From assembly GCA_037349105.1 (NCBI GenBank), contig JAYJMM010000120.1, forward strand, positions 5,398,001 through 5,462,000: 64,000 bases of DNA, in the 5' to 3' direction. Each line of letters starts with the position of its first letter. Position 1 is the first letter of the stretch. The DNA is from Limnomonas spitsbergensis (lineage: Eukaryota > Chlorophyta > Chlorophyceae > Chlamydomonadales). The translations under genes were made by a program, and so were the position numbers. Under the pieces are notes generated by a model. The model had not been told where the DNA came from, did not search any database, and worked only from the letters and a program-made list of their open reading frames with translations. Shown piece after piece: positions 31,495 to 41,470 of the stretch.

Positions 31495-32315
31495 TAGGTG
31501 AAGGTTTGGGTTTATGTGAGCCGGATTGTACTACCAAGTTAGTACTATGCGGCATGGGTTACATCGGATTGTACTGCCAAGGCAGTACTATGCGGCATGA
31601 TACAGCACAGGTTCAGCTAGCTGGTTTGAAGAACCAAGGTAGCACGATACAGCACAGGTTTAGCTGGATTTTACTACCAAGGTAGCACGATAGTACGATC
31701 CAGCACAGGTTTAGCTGGATTGTACTACCAAGGTAGCACGATACAGCACAAGTTTAGCTGGATTATACTTCCAAAGTAGCAAGCTACAGCACAAGTTTAG
31801 CCGGATTGTACTTCCAAGGTAGCACGATACAGCACAAATTTAGCCGGATTGTACTACCAAGGTAGCACGATACAACACAGGTTTAGCTGGATTGCACTAC
31901 CAAGGTAGCACGATACAGGCATACAGCACAAGTTTAGCTGGATTGTACTACCAAGGTAGCACGATACAGCACAGGTTTAGCCGGATTGTACTACCAAGGT
32001 AGCACGATACAGCACAGGTTTAGCTGGATTGCACTACCAAGGTAGCACGATACAGGCATGCAGCACAAGTTAGTTTAGCTGGATTGTACTACCAAGGTAG
32101 CACGATACAGCACAGGTTTAGCCGGATTGTACTACCAAGGTAGCACGATACAGCACAGGTCTAGCCGGATTGTACTACCAAGGTAGCACGATACAGCACA
32201 GGTTTAGCTGGATTGCACTACCAAGGTAGCACGATACAGGCATAGTACAACACAAGTTTAGCTGGATTGTACTACCAAGGTAGCACGATACAGCACAGGG
32301 TTTAGCTGGGTTGTT
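31495..32315 (+). repeat. 43-bp satellite (~19 copies)
   Basis: The unit reads GGTTTAGCTGGATTGTACTA, CCAAGGTAGCACGATACAGC, ACA. Some copies carry a GGCATACAGCACA insertion. CTACCAAGGTAG inside the unit is near-palindromic. It abuts the Helitron-like copy A. Further copies lie at 40465-40650 (after copy C) and 14795-14915 (inverted). Confidence 0.95.
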
Positions 32316-33904
32316 GCCCCGGTCTATTATTGAAGACCAGATTTTTCGACCCGTACAATTGTCCATTACACATCGTCGCGTGCGGCATCACAGTTGAAGA
32401 CAGACCAGATTTTTCGACCTTTACAAACCGATAGGCAACCGATCAGGTGTCAATTGTACCAAATCGTCGCCACAGCCTCGCTGTAATGTATTAGCCTCTA
32501 CTGCGCAGATTAAAAGGTCTGTTACTAACCCTCGTAACTATTTGAGAGGAACAGCGAATGAAAACAGCGAGTCAGCAAGGCCTCGTCAGGATGGCGAGGT
32601 CGGCTGACAGCTGAGTTTCAAATGTCCACACGTCCACACGTCTACTGGTGTCGGAACGCGAGGAATGTGAAGTCAAAATCGTCGTCGCAATAAGGCGTTG
32701 CTGTCGACGTTGCGGGAAATTTGACTCAGTGTGAAATCTCCCGCCACGCGAGGCGCATAAAGGCCAGCTATTGATCGCAGGTATCAAGGAGTGCTAATTA
32801 AGCGCGAGTCAATACCCAGGCCCTCAGCCACACCGCCAATGATGCGACCGCGACAAAAAGGCTATGTCTGCTGACATGCGAGATTCGACTATGTATTTCT
32901 TTTACTGGCATCAGAAGTGCAAGGCATTGGTGGGCCTGCTGGTGGGGTACTTCGACGCCTTGCCTGATTTCTTTTTCACTCTCACCGGTCACCACTGATG
33001 AGTTTTCGTGGAAAGAGGTGAGTAAAACAAAATGGTAGCTGAGTGAGCTTTAGCCTTAAGGTGAGGTGTACTGACAAGAACTTTAAAACTTGTTGACCAA
33101 ATAAAACCCCATGTGAAGTAAATAGGTTATTAGCGTTGAGGCTGTAGTGGTTTCTAAGACAGCATCTTGGCGAAAAAATTCAGTCTCGAGGATCAGCATA
33201 TGCACACATTGCCACATGGATGCCTGATCGAGATGATGTCGAGTTGTTAAACAGTGAAATCACTGCTGATGTTCCTGACATGCAGAAGTAACACGAGTGT
33301 AATAATGCATTCTGGCAACGTGTGTATAAATTAGTAACGACTTGCATGGCGCATGATTGTACCAAGCACAATGGTGCATTCACGAATAATCAACGTATGT
33401 GCACCAACTGAAGGGCTTCCCTGAACCTACAACTAAAAAGGCATGTCTCCCCCCAGTCAGGTGAGAATTTCTGGTACACTGAACTGCTTCGTTCGTTTTA
33501 AACCCTTCTCGTGTCATCGTGACATGCTGAACCCCATCGTTGATGGAGTTCGATTTTTTTTAAACCAAGGGCTGGCAGGAGTCTGCAGTTTTGCAAAAGG
33601 TGTGGAACATTGATGTGGAGTCACAAGCCTACATAAAACACGATAGGAGTTTTTAATTGGAGGAGCGAGTGGCAAGTCAAAAATGCATGATGAGTCATAT
33701 ATTGAGAGTCAGGGCCCTATATAGGCGTCTAAACATATCATAGCCGACCTTAACACTGTTGTGGTGGGAGATGACGTGCATGCTACCATTCTGATTAAAT
33801 ACCTTGACGCACTTAATTGCTTTTTTAAATTTGTCCTCAAGCGCATGTACTCGCCTACCGTACAAAACCTTTTGGCACTGTTGCGCTCGATATTAATTTG
33901 CTTT

Positions 33905-34190
33905 TGAAGTCCCCTGACCAGCAGGCAGGCTGCAGCTTTGAAGGCGATCGCTGCCGGAAAAATTGCTTTACCAAGGCTCTATAGATCCATGGTCCTGGTG
34001 GATCCTTTTTCATCAAAACTTTATTCGGTGCCCTCACGAGAGCGAATGAAAAGTTATACATTGTGCCTCCACTGCCAAGGCTGCCTATGGGTTAGGCAAC
34101 AACGTTGCAACGCCAGCACATCCCATAGTTCATTTGAGTTTACTGGGTCTGATGACACAGCTGATAACACAGCTCAAACAGAAGGCATAT
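33905..34190 (+). pseudogene. Pif1-type helicase remnant in copy A
   Basis: Collinear at nucleotide level with 37320-37590 (SPDQ.. to the Walker A region; GGTCCTGGTGG matches) but broken by stops and frameshifts. Walker A is read only in pieces (GPGG). No product expected. Confidence 0.6.
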
Positions 34191-34388
34191 AGAAACAAGG
34201 CTGCCAGCAATTTGTAATCGTGCCTACTTCGAGTGTCACTCCGGCTGTTGGCGGTGCTGCATTGCCTAGCATGCATACGTCAATGTCTGAAACACGAATT
34301 GCGTTTTTTGTCTCTCCATGGTGTGCCCGCCCCTTCAACATAGTCCCTAATGGGCAGCAGTTCCCTGTTTCATACATACTGTTGTTGG

Positions 34389-34442
34389 CGCCCACGCGGC
34401 CGAGCTTTTAACGGGCCCAGAGGTGTAACGTCATTGACATAT
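34389..34442 (+). mobile_element. 54-bp LINE tail inserted in Helitron-like copy A
   Basis: The insert CGCCCACGCGGCCGAGC.., GGGCCCAGAGGTGTAACG, TCATTGACATAT lies between direct repeats TGTTGTTGG (34380-34388 and 34443-34451). Copy C lacks the insert at the homologous place (about 40200-40225), so this is a filled versus empty site pair. The target repeat is low complexity, so its exact length is less certain. Confidence 0.8.
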
Positions 34443-34689
34443 TGTTGTTGGTGCATGCCAGTATCCGACGAACTTTGGCTGTGGCCTCAATAGCCTTAAT
34501 GGTTGTGCTTTCCTTTGTAAAATGTAAGAAGGGAGACTATTCTTAATGAAGCCAACTCTGCAACGCAAAAAGTATTTAGTTCATACCAGGTCGGTCTCAC
34601 CAAAAGAAAGTGCCCCCCCCTTATTCCACTAATCGTGAATAAAACCGGGGCCTATAACCACCATTACACGTGGTGATTGACCAGTTCAA

Positions 34690-35070
34690 TTCTCCCATAT
34701 ATATTGTCGCGAACGGCATCACAGTAGAATAAATAGCACATTTTTGACCCGTACAAACCGACAGGCAACCGACCAGGTGTCCCTGGTGCCATATCGTCGC
34801 CACAGCCTCGCAGGAATGTTTTAGCCTGTACATCGCAGGTGTAATGGGCTGCTTTTCACTCTCGTAAATGTTTGAGTGGAACAGCGAAAGAATATAGTGA
34901 GCCAGCGAGTGAACAAGGCTCAGTCAGGATGGCGAGGTCGGTTACCGCTGACAGCTGAGTTTCAAATGTTCACATATTCACACATGTCCCGGTGTCGGAA
35001 AGCGAGGAATTTGAAGTCGAAATCGTTGTCGTAATCGGGCGTTGCTGTCGAAGTTGCGAAAAATGTTATT
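34690..35070 (+). mobile_element. Helitron-like element, copy B (5' part only)
   Basis: Matches 32360-32710 of copy A: CGGCATCACAGT, CGTACAAACCGACAGGCAAC, CGTCGCCACAGCCTCGC, TGAGTGGAACAGCGAA and GGATGGCGAGGTCGG. It loses similarity at about 35070, where another repeat begins. Confidence 0.6.
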
Positions 35071-35081
35071 TTCGCAACTCC

Positions 35082-36442
35082 GATGCGCAACGGCCTGCCG
35101 GGGGTGGGCGTGGCCGGAGGGGGGGCGAATATCGACACGGGGGGGTGCCGGAGGCTGGGGGCCTCCCGAGGTGTCGCGGCCGATGGTGATGGGGACCCAT
35201 TTGGAAGCTGTTTGTTGGGTTGCTTGAGATTGGGCGCTGCATTGCGTGTGATGTTCAGCGCGGCAGGGGTGGAAGTGGGTGGGAAGGTGGATGTGTCGAA
35301 GTTCAAATTTCGACGGTGGGGCCGGGGAAGGGTACGAGGGGCAGGTGCGGCTTCATTTGCCGTTGGCGACGGCGTGAGAAACCCATTTAGGAATCATGTG
35401 TTGGGTTATTGCGGTGGGAGGTATCCGGCGCTTGTACCATGTGTTTGTCGACGAACGTGCGAGGCGTGAAGTCGGCGTTGCAGGCTGACGTGTGCCAGGG
35501 AATGTGGTGAGAAGGTGTGGATGCGTTTGATGCCCTCTGGCTTCATGGGTGCATTGTATGGTGCCGCCTGAAAGTAGATGAATGTTGGCGCGTGTTCTAC
35601 TATTGCACTGTGAGTTTATGCCTCGTGGGCGACCTGTGACAAACTTTTCTCCGAAAGCAGTGGCCCGTCGAGAGAGGCAACGTGCCAGTGCCCAACGACG
35701 ACGCCAACGTGGTGGCCATGCCAGCGCCAGCCAGCTCAGCGGAGGTGAGACCTGCCTTGCTGCTGGTATGAGTGATATGAGCATGTTCCATACCGGTGTT
35801 ATGCATAGGTATGCGGTGCTCATTGCGTGCCCTCCCCTGCAGGAGTGTCAAGACGTCGAAGAAACCCTGGCAGATCGTATGTGCAACTTGAAGCGTCAGG
35901 TACCGTAAATAAGAACAGGAAATTTGCAACCACCAGTGGCTTTCCTGATCATGAATGCGTGTGCTAGCTACTAACAAGACTGTGCGCTTGCTGTTGATGC
36001 CTCGTCGGAGCCGTCATCGTCATAGTCTTCTGGAAGACGACGGAGGTGCCCGAACAGGAGGGCAGTCCGGGCAGTCCGAAACAATAGGTGCGTTCAGCGA
36101 CTCTACCTGTTATTGGTACCATCATGTGTTTGCTGGGTTGTTTTTTTGAAACTGGATTCTTTTTGAAGGACAAGCTGTAAGTCAGCAGAATGCTAACTCC
36201 TCTCCCGCCACTGACAGGCAGCCAACAGCGACAACCATCCTGCTTCCTTGCTGCCTCACTTGTAATCGTTGGTACATGCTTCAGGCCAGCATGTCGGAAT
36301 TTCGGCAAGTTCGAAATTTCGACATGTCGAAAATCGACACCCCTTAGCCAAATAAATAAATAAGATTCGACGCGCAACGGCCTGCCGGGGGTGGGCGTGG
36401 CCGGAGGGGGGGCGAATATCGACACTGGGGGGGTGCCGGAGG
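35082..36442. repeat. Pair of ~73-bp direct repeats bounding 1.3 kb
   Basis: 35082-35154 and 36369-36442 are nearly identical: GCGCAACGGCCTGCCGGGGG, TGGGCGTGGCCGGAGGGGGG and GCGAATATCGACAC. Direct repeats at both ends of a 1.36-kb block could be termini of a small element or a segmental duplication. The block holds the small basic frame at 35618. Confidence 0.6.
35618..35899 (+). CDS. Small basic open frame, two possible exons, unknown
   Basis: ATG at 35618 opens MPRGRPVTNFSPKAVARRER.., strongly basic (RRERQRASAQRRRQRGGH). Donor G/GTGAGA at 35744, and acceptor CCCTGCAG at 35842 with exon 35843-35899, would keep the frame open. Basic N-termini like this occur in transposable-element proteins and DNA-binding factors. 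No downstream domain was seen. It lies between two related repeats in a transposon-rich zone, so it is probably part of an element. Confidence 0.25.
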
Positions 36443-37288
36443 GAAGAAAATGTCTGAGATGCGACACCAACATGAATGGTTATAAATAATGCTTGATAAG
36501 ATACGTAAATTATCTACCATATGAAATCTCCCGCCACGCAAGGCGCATGGAGGCCAGGTATCGTAGGTATCAAGAAGTGCTAATTAAGCGCAACTCAATA
36601 CCCAGGCCCTCAGTCGAAACCGCAGTCCCCTGTCTACCACCCTGGCCTGCTATTCCTGTGGCGTGGCCACTGCCATCTCCAGAGAGCTAGTGCCACTGTA
36701 AGGATAAAATATCTCATGAAATACCTCGTCAAGGTCAGTACACACACGGTAAGTGCAACCTCACTGTTGATAACAAGGCGGCCTTGGGGCTCCCCGAAGA
36801 GGTGAGTGCCGGCGTGGTTACTGCATCTGCTGCATGTACACTCGTATCATCACCACCCCTGAGGCTGCAAGAAATTGCAGAAGTTTGACTCTGTTACACA
36901 CCCTGGCACACACAAGTTTGTGCATGTTGCCATGAAAGCCCCCATTAGCCAGTTCTTTAAAAGAGCCATATAAAGAGCTGATACTGCCCCCATGGTAGAC
37001 AAGTATTTTTATTTGCCAGACCCGACAGCTTGGCATCATTACAAATCGAAGAGCACTTCCGTCTTTACGAGGTCCAAACTACTGCATCAGCCAAACATCT
37101 GGGTAAGGAACGTGTGAAGCTTTGGATACAAATGGCATGACACAACTAAGTTTATGTTTTGACACCCACTGTCCCTGTGATCCTTTCAGACTTCCTCCAG
37201 TCAGGTGAGAAAGGTGACTAAATCCCTTGACGCAATAAATTGTTTTTTAAATCTTTTCTGAAGTGCATGTACTCGCCTACAAGACATC

Positions 37289-37726
37289 TTGAGGCAGTTG
37301 CTCTCGATATTCATTTACTGGCTTCTGCAGTCCCCTGACCAGGCTGCAGCTCTAAAGGCAATTGCTGCCGCTTCGAGAAACCCCGCTTTACCGAGGCTGT
37401 ACAGAATCCAGGGTCCTGGTGGCACTGGAATTTTTTTCATCCAAACTTTCATCGGTGCCCTGACAGCAGCGAATCTAAAAGTTATACTCTGTGCCTCCAC
37501 TGCCAAGGTAGCCAAGGCTACCTATGGGTTAGGCAACAATGCAACCACAAGCCATAGTGCTTTCGGGTTTACTGGGTCTGATTATGACGTTGAAGGTATT
37601 GAAATGTCTGGCGAAGCCTATGTTGCATTCTCTAGACCCACCTCCCTCGAAAATGTTACCATTCTCCCCGCAGGCGTCACCCTGTTTATCCCCCATATCC
37701 CAACCGACCACGACTTGCACCTGTAG
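37289..37726 (+). pseudogene. Pif1/Helitron-type helicase, internally deleted
   Basis: An open frame of 145 codons. Residues ~14-60 (SPDQAAALKAIAAA, RIQGPGGTGIFFIQTFIGAL) match the start and Walker A of Pif1-family helicases of Helitrons, with GPGGTGKT changed to GPGGTGIF, so the nucleotide-binding Lys is lost. VILCASTAKVAK and SHSAFGF follow as in motif Ia. The frame then jumps to GEAYVAFSRPTSLENVTIL, the C-terminal helicase motif, so motifs II-V are missing. Not expected to be active. It is nevertheless open, which suggests a fairly recent deletion or chance. Confidence 0.75.
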
Positions 37727-38516
37727 CGGCTAGAGTTAAAGGATTACTATTATTAGCAGTACATATTTTTGCTCTACTTGGCAATGGAAGCACAAAGTTT
37801 TTGTGCGGAGCTTTTGTTTACGAGGACATAGATGACATCCTCGACGCTGTCCTGGCTGCAGACGCATTCGACCCCGACACCGAGCCTATGTCAGAAAAGC
37901 AATCAACGTGGCTTAATGACATGGGTATACTGCCAGCTGCCATGGCTGGCTTGACATACGCTGAGGCCATCCCAGTGCCCTTATCGACGAAAACAAGGAC
38001 GCTTTTGAAGCCTTTAAATTGGCCCATGACAAGGCCAGGCCAGCTTCTGGAAAACAGCGCGTCAAGGCGACACAGATTGGGCTGCACTTGCCAGAAGGTG
38101 AATATAAATTAAATTGCTACATTACACCAAGTTTTCCAATTAGGTCCCTAAAACGGCTTATCTATGTTTGGTCTCTATTAATTTAACCTTATAATATAGC
38201 TGATAACTGCTGACTGTGGTAGCTGAAGTTTTAGCCTGAAACCTGGTAGCTAGGTTGCTGGATTTTTGGTAGCCTAGTGGCTGAATTTTTTGGTAGCCTG
38301 GTAGCTGAATTTTTAGGTATAGCCTGCTATAGCTAGCTGGATTTTTATCCAGGTAGCTTGCCCATTTCTTTGTTCAAATTTGCCTGCCATTCGGATTCCC
38401 TAATGATTTCCCCGCTGCTTATTTTTTCCTATATCACAGGGACAACTGTCTTAGAGGCCAAGGAGCTGATAGGTGACCACCTTGTGGAGCAGGGTACCCA
38501 GAACAACGGTAATGAT

Positions 38517-39376
38517 TAGGCATCGGCAATATTATATAATATTATATAGTATATAAAGTATATTATATATTATATAAAGTATATTCGAATTCGGCATATC
38601 ATATATACTTTATATAAAGTCGCGAAATTCCCGAATGTCGCGACTGAAAACGTGGAAATACGGCATTTCAGCTACTGTGGGCTACTTGTGAGACAAGCGC
38701 ATGCGTTCTCGTCCGATTCTATACTCCAATAATACTCGTGTTACCTGGAATGGCCCCTGAGAAAGTGAAACGATCTATCCCTCTCGACAATGGCAAGCAA
38801 CTGCACTTAGGAACCGAGTGGGAGCCTGAGGCTTTGTGTGCCGAGCTGAATAAGATTAAGCGAGTTTGGAACAATCGGTCCAGCGGAACTGGTCAGCATG
38901 GGGGCGGACATACACCAGTAGCCGCTCTCGCCTAGGCATCGCGCGGGCTGAGAAGCTGATTTATGTCAAGGCGAACCGTGACGACGGCGAGGTCAAGGAG
39001 GTTCAGCACGAGGAGGTTTCTCTGAACTATTACTCCGACTGACTTGATAACTTCGGAACAGTCATGCTATGAGACTCAAATGTATATCTAGTGATCATGT
39101 AGTGGTACTTAAACTGAACTTCTGGACCAGACCTGCCCCATTTTTCGAACCCGTGATCCGCGTCAAACAAATACAGTGTTTTTATGTTTTGAGGACTTAG
39201 CATTCTTAGATGGGACGAGTTAGCTGCAGATTCTGAATGCCCTGATTAAGCTGAATCCAGACCTCTGTTTTTTTTTACTTTGGCCCACTTTTTTCTGACT
39301 TTATATACTATATATATGATATATATAATATATACTTTACATTGGCGGGGCATGTAAAGTATATTGCCGATGCCTA
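38517..39376. mobile_element. hAT-type DNA transposon, 860 bp, 8-bp TSD
   Basis: Terminal inverted repeats TAGGCATCGGCAATAT at both ends (38517-38532, and as the complement ending at 39376), each followed inward by AT-rich TATATA/AGTATAT sequence. The target-site duplication is GTAATGAT (38509-38516 and 39377-39384), eight bases as is typical of hAT. Removing it rejoins one open frame of the host element (..GTQNNGND / VPPTEPQ..). The interior holds a transposase C-terminal remnant. Confidence 0.9.
38730..39045 (+). pseudogene. hAT transposase C-terminal remnant
   Basis: Two frames: 38738-38935 (MAPEKVKRSIPLDNGKQ.. WEPEALCAELNKIKRVWNN) and, overlapping in another frame to TGA at about 39043, SRSRLGIARAEKLIYVKANR. 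The latter resembles the end of the hAT dimerisation region (R-x-R-L-x..EKLIYVKxN). Far too short for a functional transposase; the element is non-autonomous. Confidence 0.5.
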
Positions 39377-40464
39377 GTAATGATGTGCCCCCTACCGAGC
39401 CACAGATCTCCCTCTTGATTGCGCTATCGTAGCCGTCGTCTGGCTTACAAGTTTGTCATGCCCACCAGCAAGGCTGCAGCCTCTGCCCTCATCAGCAGCC
39501 TGCCTGTTTCATCTGCCTCTGGTGCCCAAGATAAGCCTGCAACTGCACCCCAGCTCAAATTCATCCTTGGCCTCCTTCAGGGCCTGAACAAGAGTACAGC
39601 CCAGGTCAGGCACTACATCCATGCATTTCACACATCAATTTTACGTCTGTACTTTGAATTCGCAAGTATGTTTGTCCTATTCTGGGCATTCGTCCATGCA
39701 AATTTAGATTGGCTGTTGTTTGATGTTGGATTGATCTACCCAGTTATGGCTTATCGCCTACTTCAGCAAAAGGTTTTCTACGACGCTATAGAATGGCTGC
39801 TGTTTGATCTTCTATTGCTCGACCCAGTCACTTATGCTTATGAGCTCGTCACTTATGCGTATGGCCTGGTTGTTTATGTGTTCCATCATCGACGCCCTCC
39901 AATGTTATTGTGATTATGGTACCACACTTGACATATTGCAGGCTGTGTACAACCGCTTTTTTAATAGCGACCCAACCACTGCCCAAGCTCAACAGCTGAT
40001 CACACAGCTCAAGCAGACGGCAGATAGGAACAAGGATGCTAGGACCCGTGCCTAGTTCGAGTGACACTCTGGACGTCGGTGCTGAAGGGTTAAGCATGCA
40101 TGCGTCATGTCTGAACAGGAATTGCGTTTGTTGGTCCCCCCTTGGGGGTCCCCGCCACCCCCAACATAGTCCCTGATGGGTAGCAGTTCCTGTTGAATTC
40201 ACTGTGCTGCTTGTGCATGGTATCCGACGAAGTTTGACTCTGGCCTTAATAGCCTTGATGGTTGGGTCTTCCTTTGTAAACCGTTTGAAAGGAGGTATCA
40301 ATGAATGCAACTCTGCAACGCAGAAAATAGTTAGTTCATACCAGGCTGGAATTACAAGAAAAAACCAGTTCATACCTAGTCAGACGCACCAATATAAAGT
40401 ACCCCCCCCCTTATTCCACTAGTCGTGAATAAAACCGGGGCCTATAACCAACATAACACGTTGT

Positions 40465-40650
40465 GATTCTACCAAGGTAGCACGATACAGCACAGGTTAA
40501 GCTGGATTGTATTACCAAAGTAGCACGATACAGCACAGGTTTAGCCGGTTTAGCAGGCTAAGCTGGATTGTACTACTAAGGTAAAAGATACAGCACAGAT
40601 TTTATGAGCCAGATTGAACTACCAAGGTTGTGCATTCTACAACACGATAC
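40465..40650 (+). repeat. 43-bp satellite, second locus (~4 copies)
   Basis: Contains TACCAAGGTAGCACGATACA, GCACAGGTTTAGCCGG and diverged copies (AGTAGCACGATACAGC, GGTAAAAGATACAGC). It begins exactly where Helitron-like copy C ends. Confidence 0.85.
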
Positions 40651-41285
40651 AGCATAGGTGAAGCCTCACAGGTAGTCCACCACCAGGGATCGAACAGCCC
40701 ACCTCGCGGTAGCAGAACCCGAGCCCTGTGCAGACCTTCCTGGGAATTTCCTGTAAAGACTACACTAGTCAGGTACTGGATGGGATGTAATGGATGGATA
40801 CCATTATATCACAATTACCGAGTTATCGTGCGACACTCATAATCTCACAAGGGTGGCACAAGAATGAGGGTTTTGGAAGTTAATGCTTTAGACCTCCCTC
40901 CGATTCTGAGTGGGTAATTAAAACTGCAGCATTGCTGATCTTGCTCAGCTACCTGGGCGGCAAAGTACGACAATTTGCGGTTATAGACAGTGCAATTGAG
41001 CTAGTTAAGCTAGTGTTTGCTCAGGAACTAGAGGGTATATAGGGTAACCATTTGGTATTGCAGCCAGCAAAGACCCGAGGCGGTTCCTCGAGTCGATTCG
41101 AATTGAGCAGTTCAAGCTCTTAGCCTCTCAGCCCTGCTAGATCTCAGTTTCAGAATTCTCCTTGGGACAAACCGATTTTACAGTTTGGTGGGATTTTTTG
41201 CTACATATCCAGGCTGTATTGGGTAAATATCAGGTGCCTCTGTGCTGCCGCTGCAGATCGGCAGCCGGCAAGTGCTTGTGTACTA
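40651..41285. other. Gene-free stretch
   Basis: No supported exon or large repeat. A TGTTCGATCC resembling a pol III B box occurs on the minus strand near 40690, but no tRNA fold or A box was found. Confidence 0.4.
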
Positions 41286-41468
41286 CCGTAGTCACGGCCG
41301 TATTTCGTTGTTTTGATCATTCCTCAGGGAGCAACGAAATCGACAGTGATAATGTTTTTGACTGGAATTTTTCACGTTTAGGGGCAACGAATCAAAAAAA
41401 TCGCCAAAACAGCGACTTGTTAAGCAACAACGAAATTCGAAAACAAGGAAACACGTCCGTGACTACGG
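41286..41468. mobile_element. 183-bp MITE with TA target duplication
   Basis: Terminal inverted repeats about 25-30 bp long start CCGTAGTCACGG(C/A)CGT and include TTTC(G/C)TTGTTTT. The element is flanked by TA on both sides (41284-41285, 41469-41470), as for Tc1/mariner-related MITEs. It has no coding capacity. The interior contains GAGCAACGAAATCG and a related CAACGAAATTCG. Confidence 0.8.
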
Positions 41469-41470
41469 TA

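Larger units (their letters stand above)
32320..34670 (+). mobile_element. Helitron-like element, copy A (degenerate)
   Basis: Defined by alignment by eye with copy C (36519-40460) and copy B (34690-35070). Shared blocks include ATCTCCCGCCACGC..AGGCGCAT (32745), GTGCTAATTAAGCGC (32792), ATGTACTCGCCTAC (33845), the helicase remnant (33905-34190) and a 3' end with TTATTCCACTAATCGTGAAT then AACCGGGGCCTATAACCA (34620-34660). A stem-loop CCAC..GTGG follows. The copy lacks the central section present in C and contains an inserted LINE tail. Helitron assignment rests on the helicase only; clear TC and CTRR ends were not found. Confidence 0.6.
37801..40055 (+). pseudogene. Downstream coding remnants of copy C, DUF3072-like repeats
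   Basis: Three pieces, interrupted by frameshifts and by the hAT element. 37801-38098 reads GAFVYEDIDDILDAVLAADA and, after a frame change, DENKDAFEAFKLAHDKAR. 38442-38516 reads EAKELIGDHLVEQGTQNN and continues after the hAT as VPPTEPQISLLIALS. 39447-39605 reads SKAAASALISSL.. then ATAPQLKFILGLLQGLNKS, donor CAG/GTCAGG; an exon at 39942-40055 (acceptor ATTGCAG) reads AVYNRFFNSDPTTAQAQQL and ends at TAG. The paired patterns T-x-x-Q..L..L followed by (K/T)..A.ALI..L resemble DUF3072-type small domains in tandem. This may be cargo or a native C-terminus of the element; copy A keeps only the last part. Confidence 0.45.
36519..40460 (+). mobile_element. Helitron-like element, copy C (longest, degenerate)
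   Basis: Starts with the block shared with copy A (ATATGAAATCTCCCGCCACG) and ends with CCCCTTATTCCACTAGTCGT, GAATAAAACCGGGGCCTATA and a short stem-loop CAAC..GTTG. Compared with copy A the stem has changed on both sides (CCAC/GTGG to CAAC/GTTG), so pairing is conserved. It carries a Pif1-type helicase remnant (37289-37726) and further coding remnants (37801-40055), and is split by a hAT insertion at 38517-39376. It is followed directly by the 43-bp satellite. Confidence 0.6.

Noticed and set aside
40660..40780. tRNA or tRNA-derived SINE (TGTTCGATCC on the minus strand)
   Set aside because: No A box, anticodon stem or cloverleaf could be built around it.
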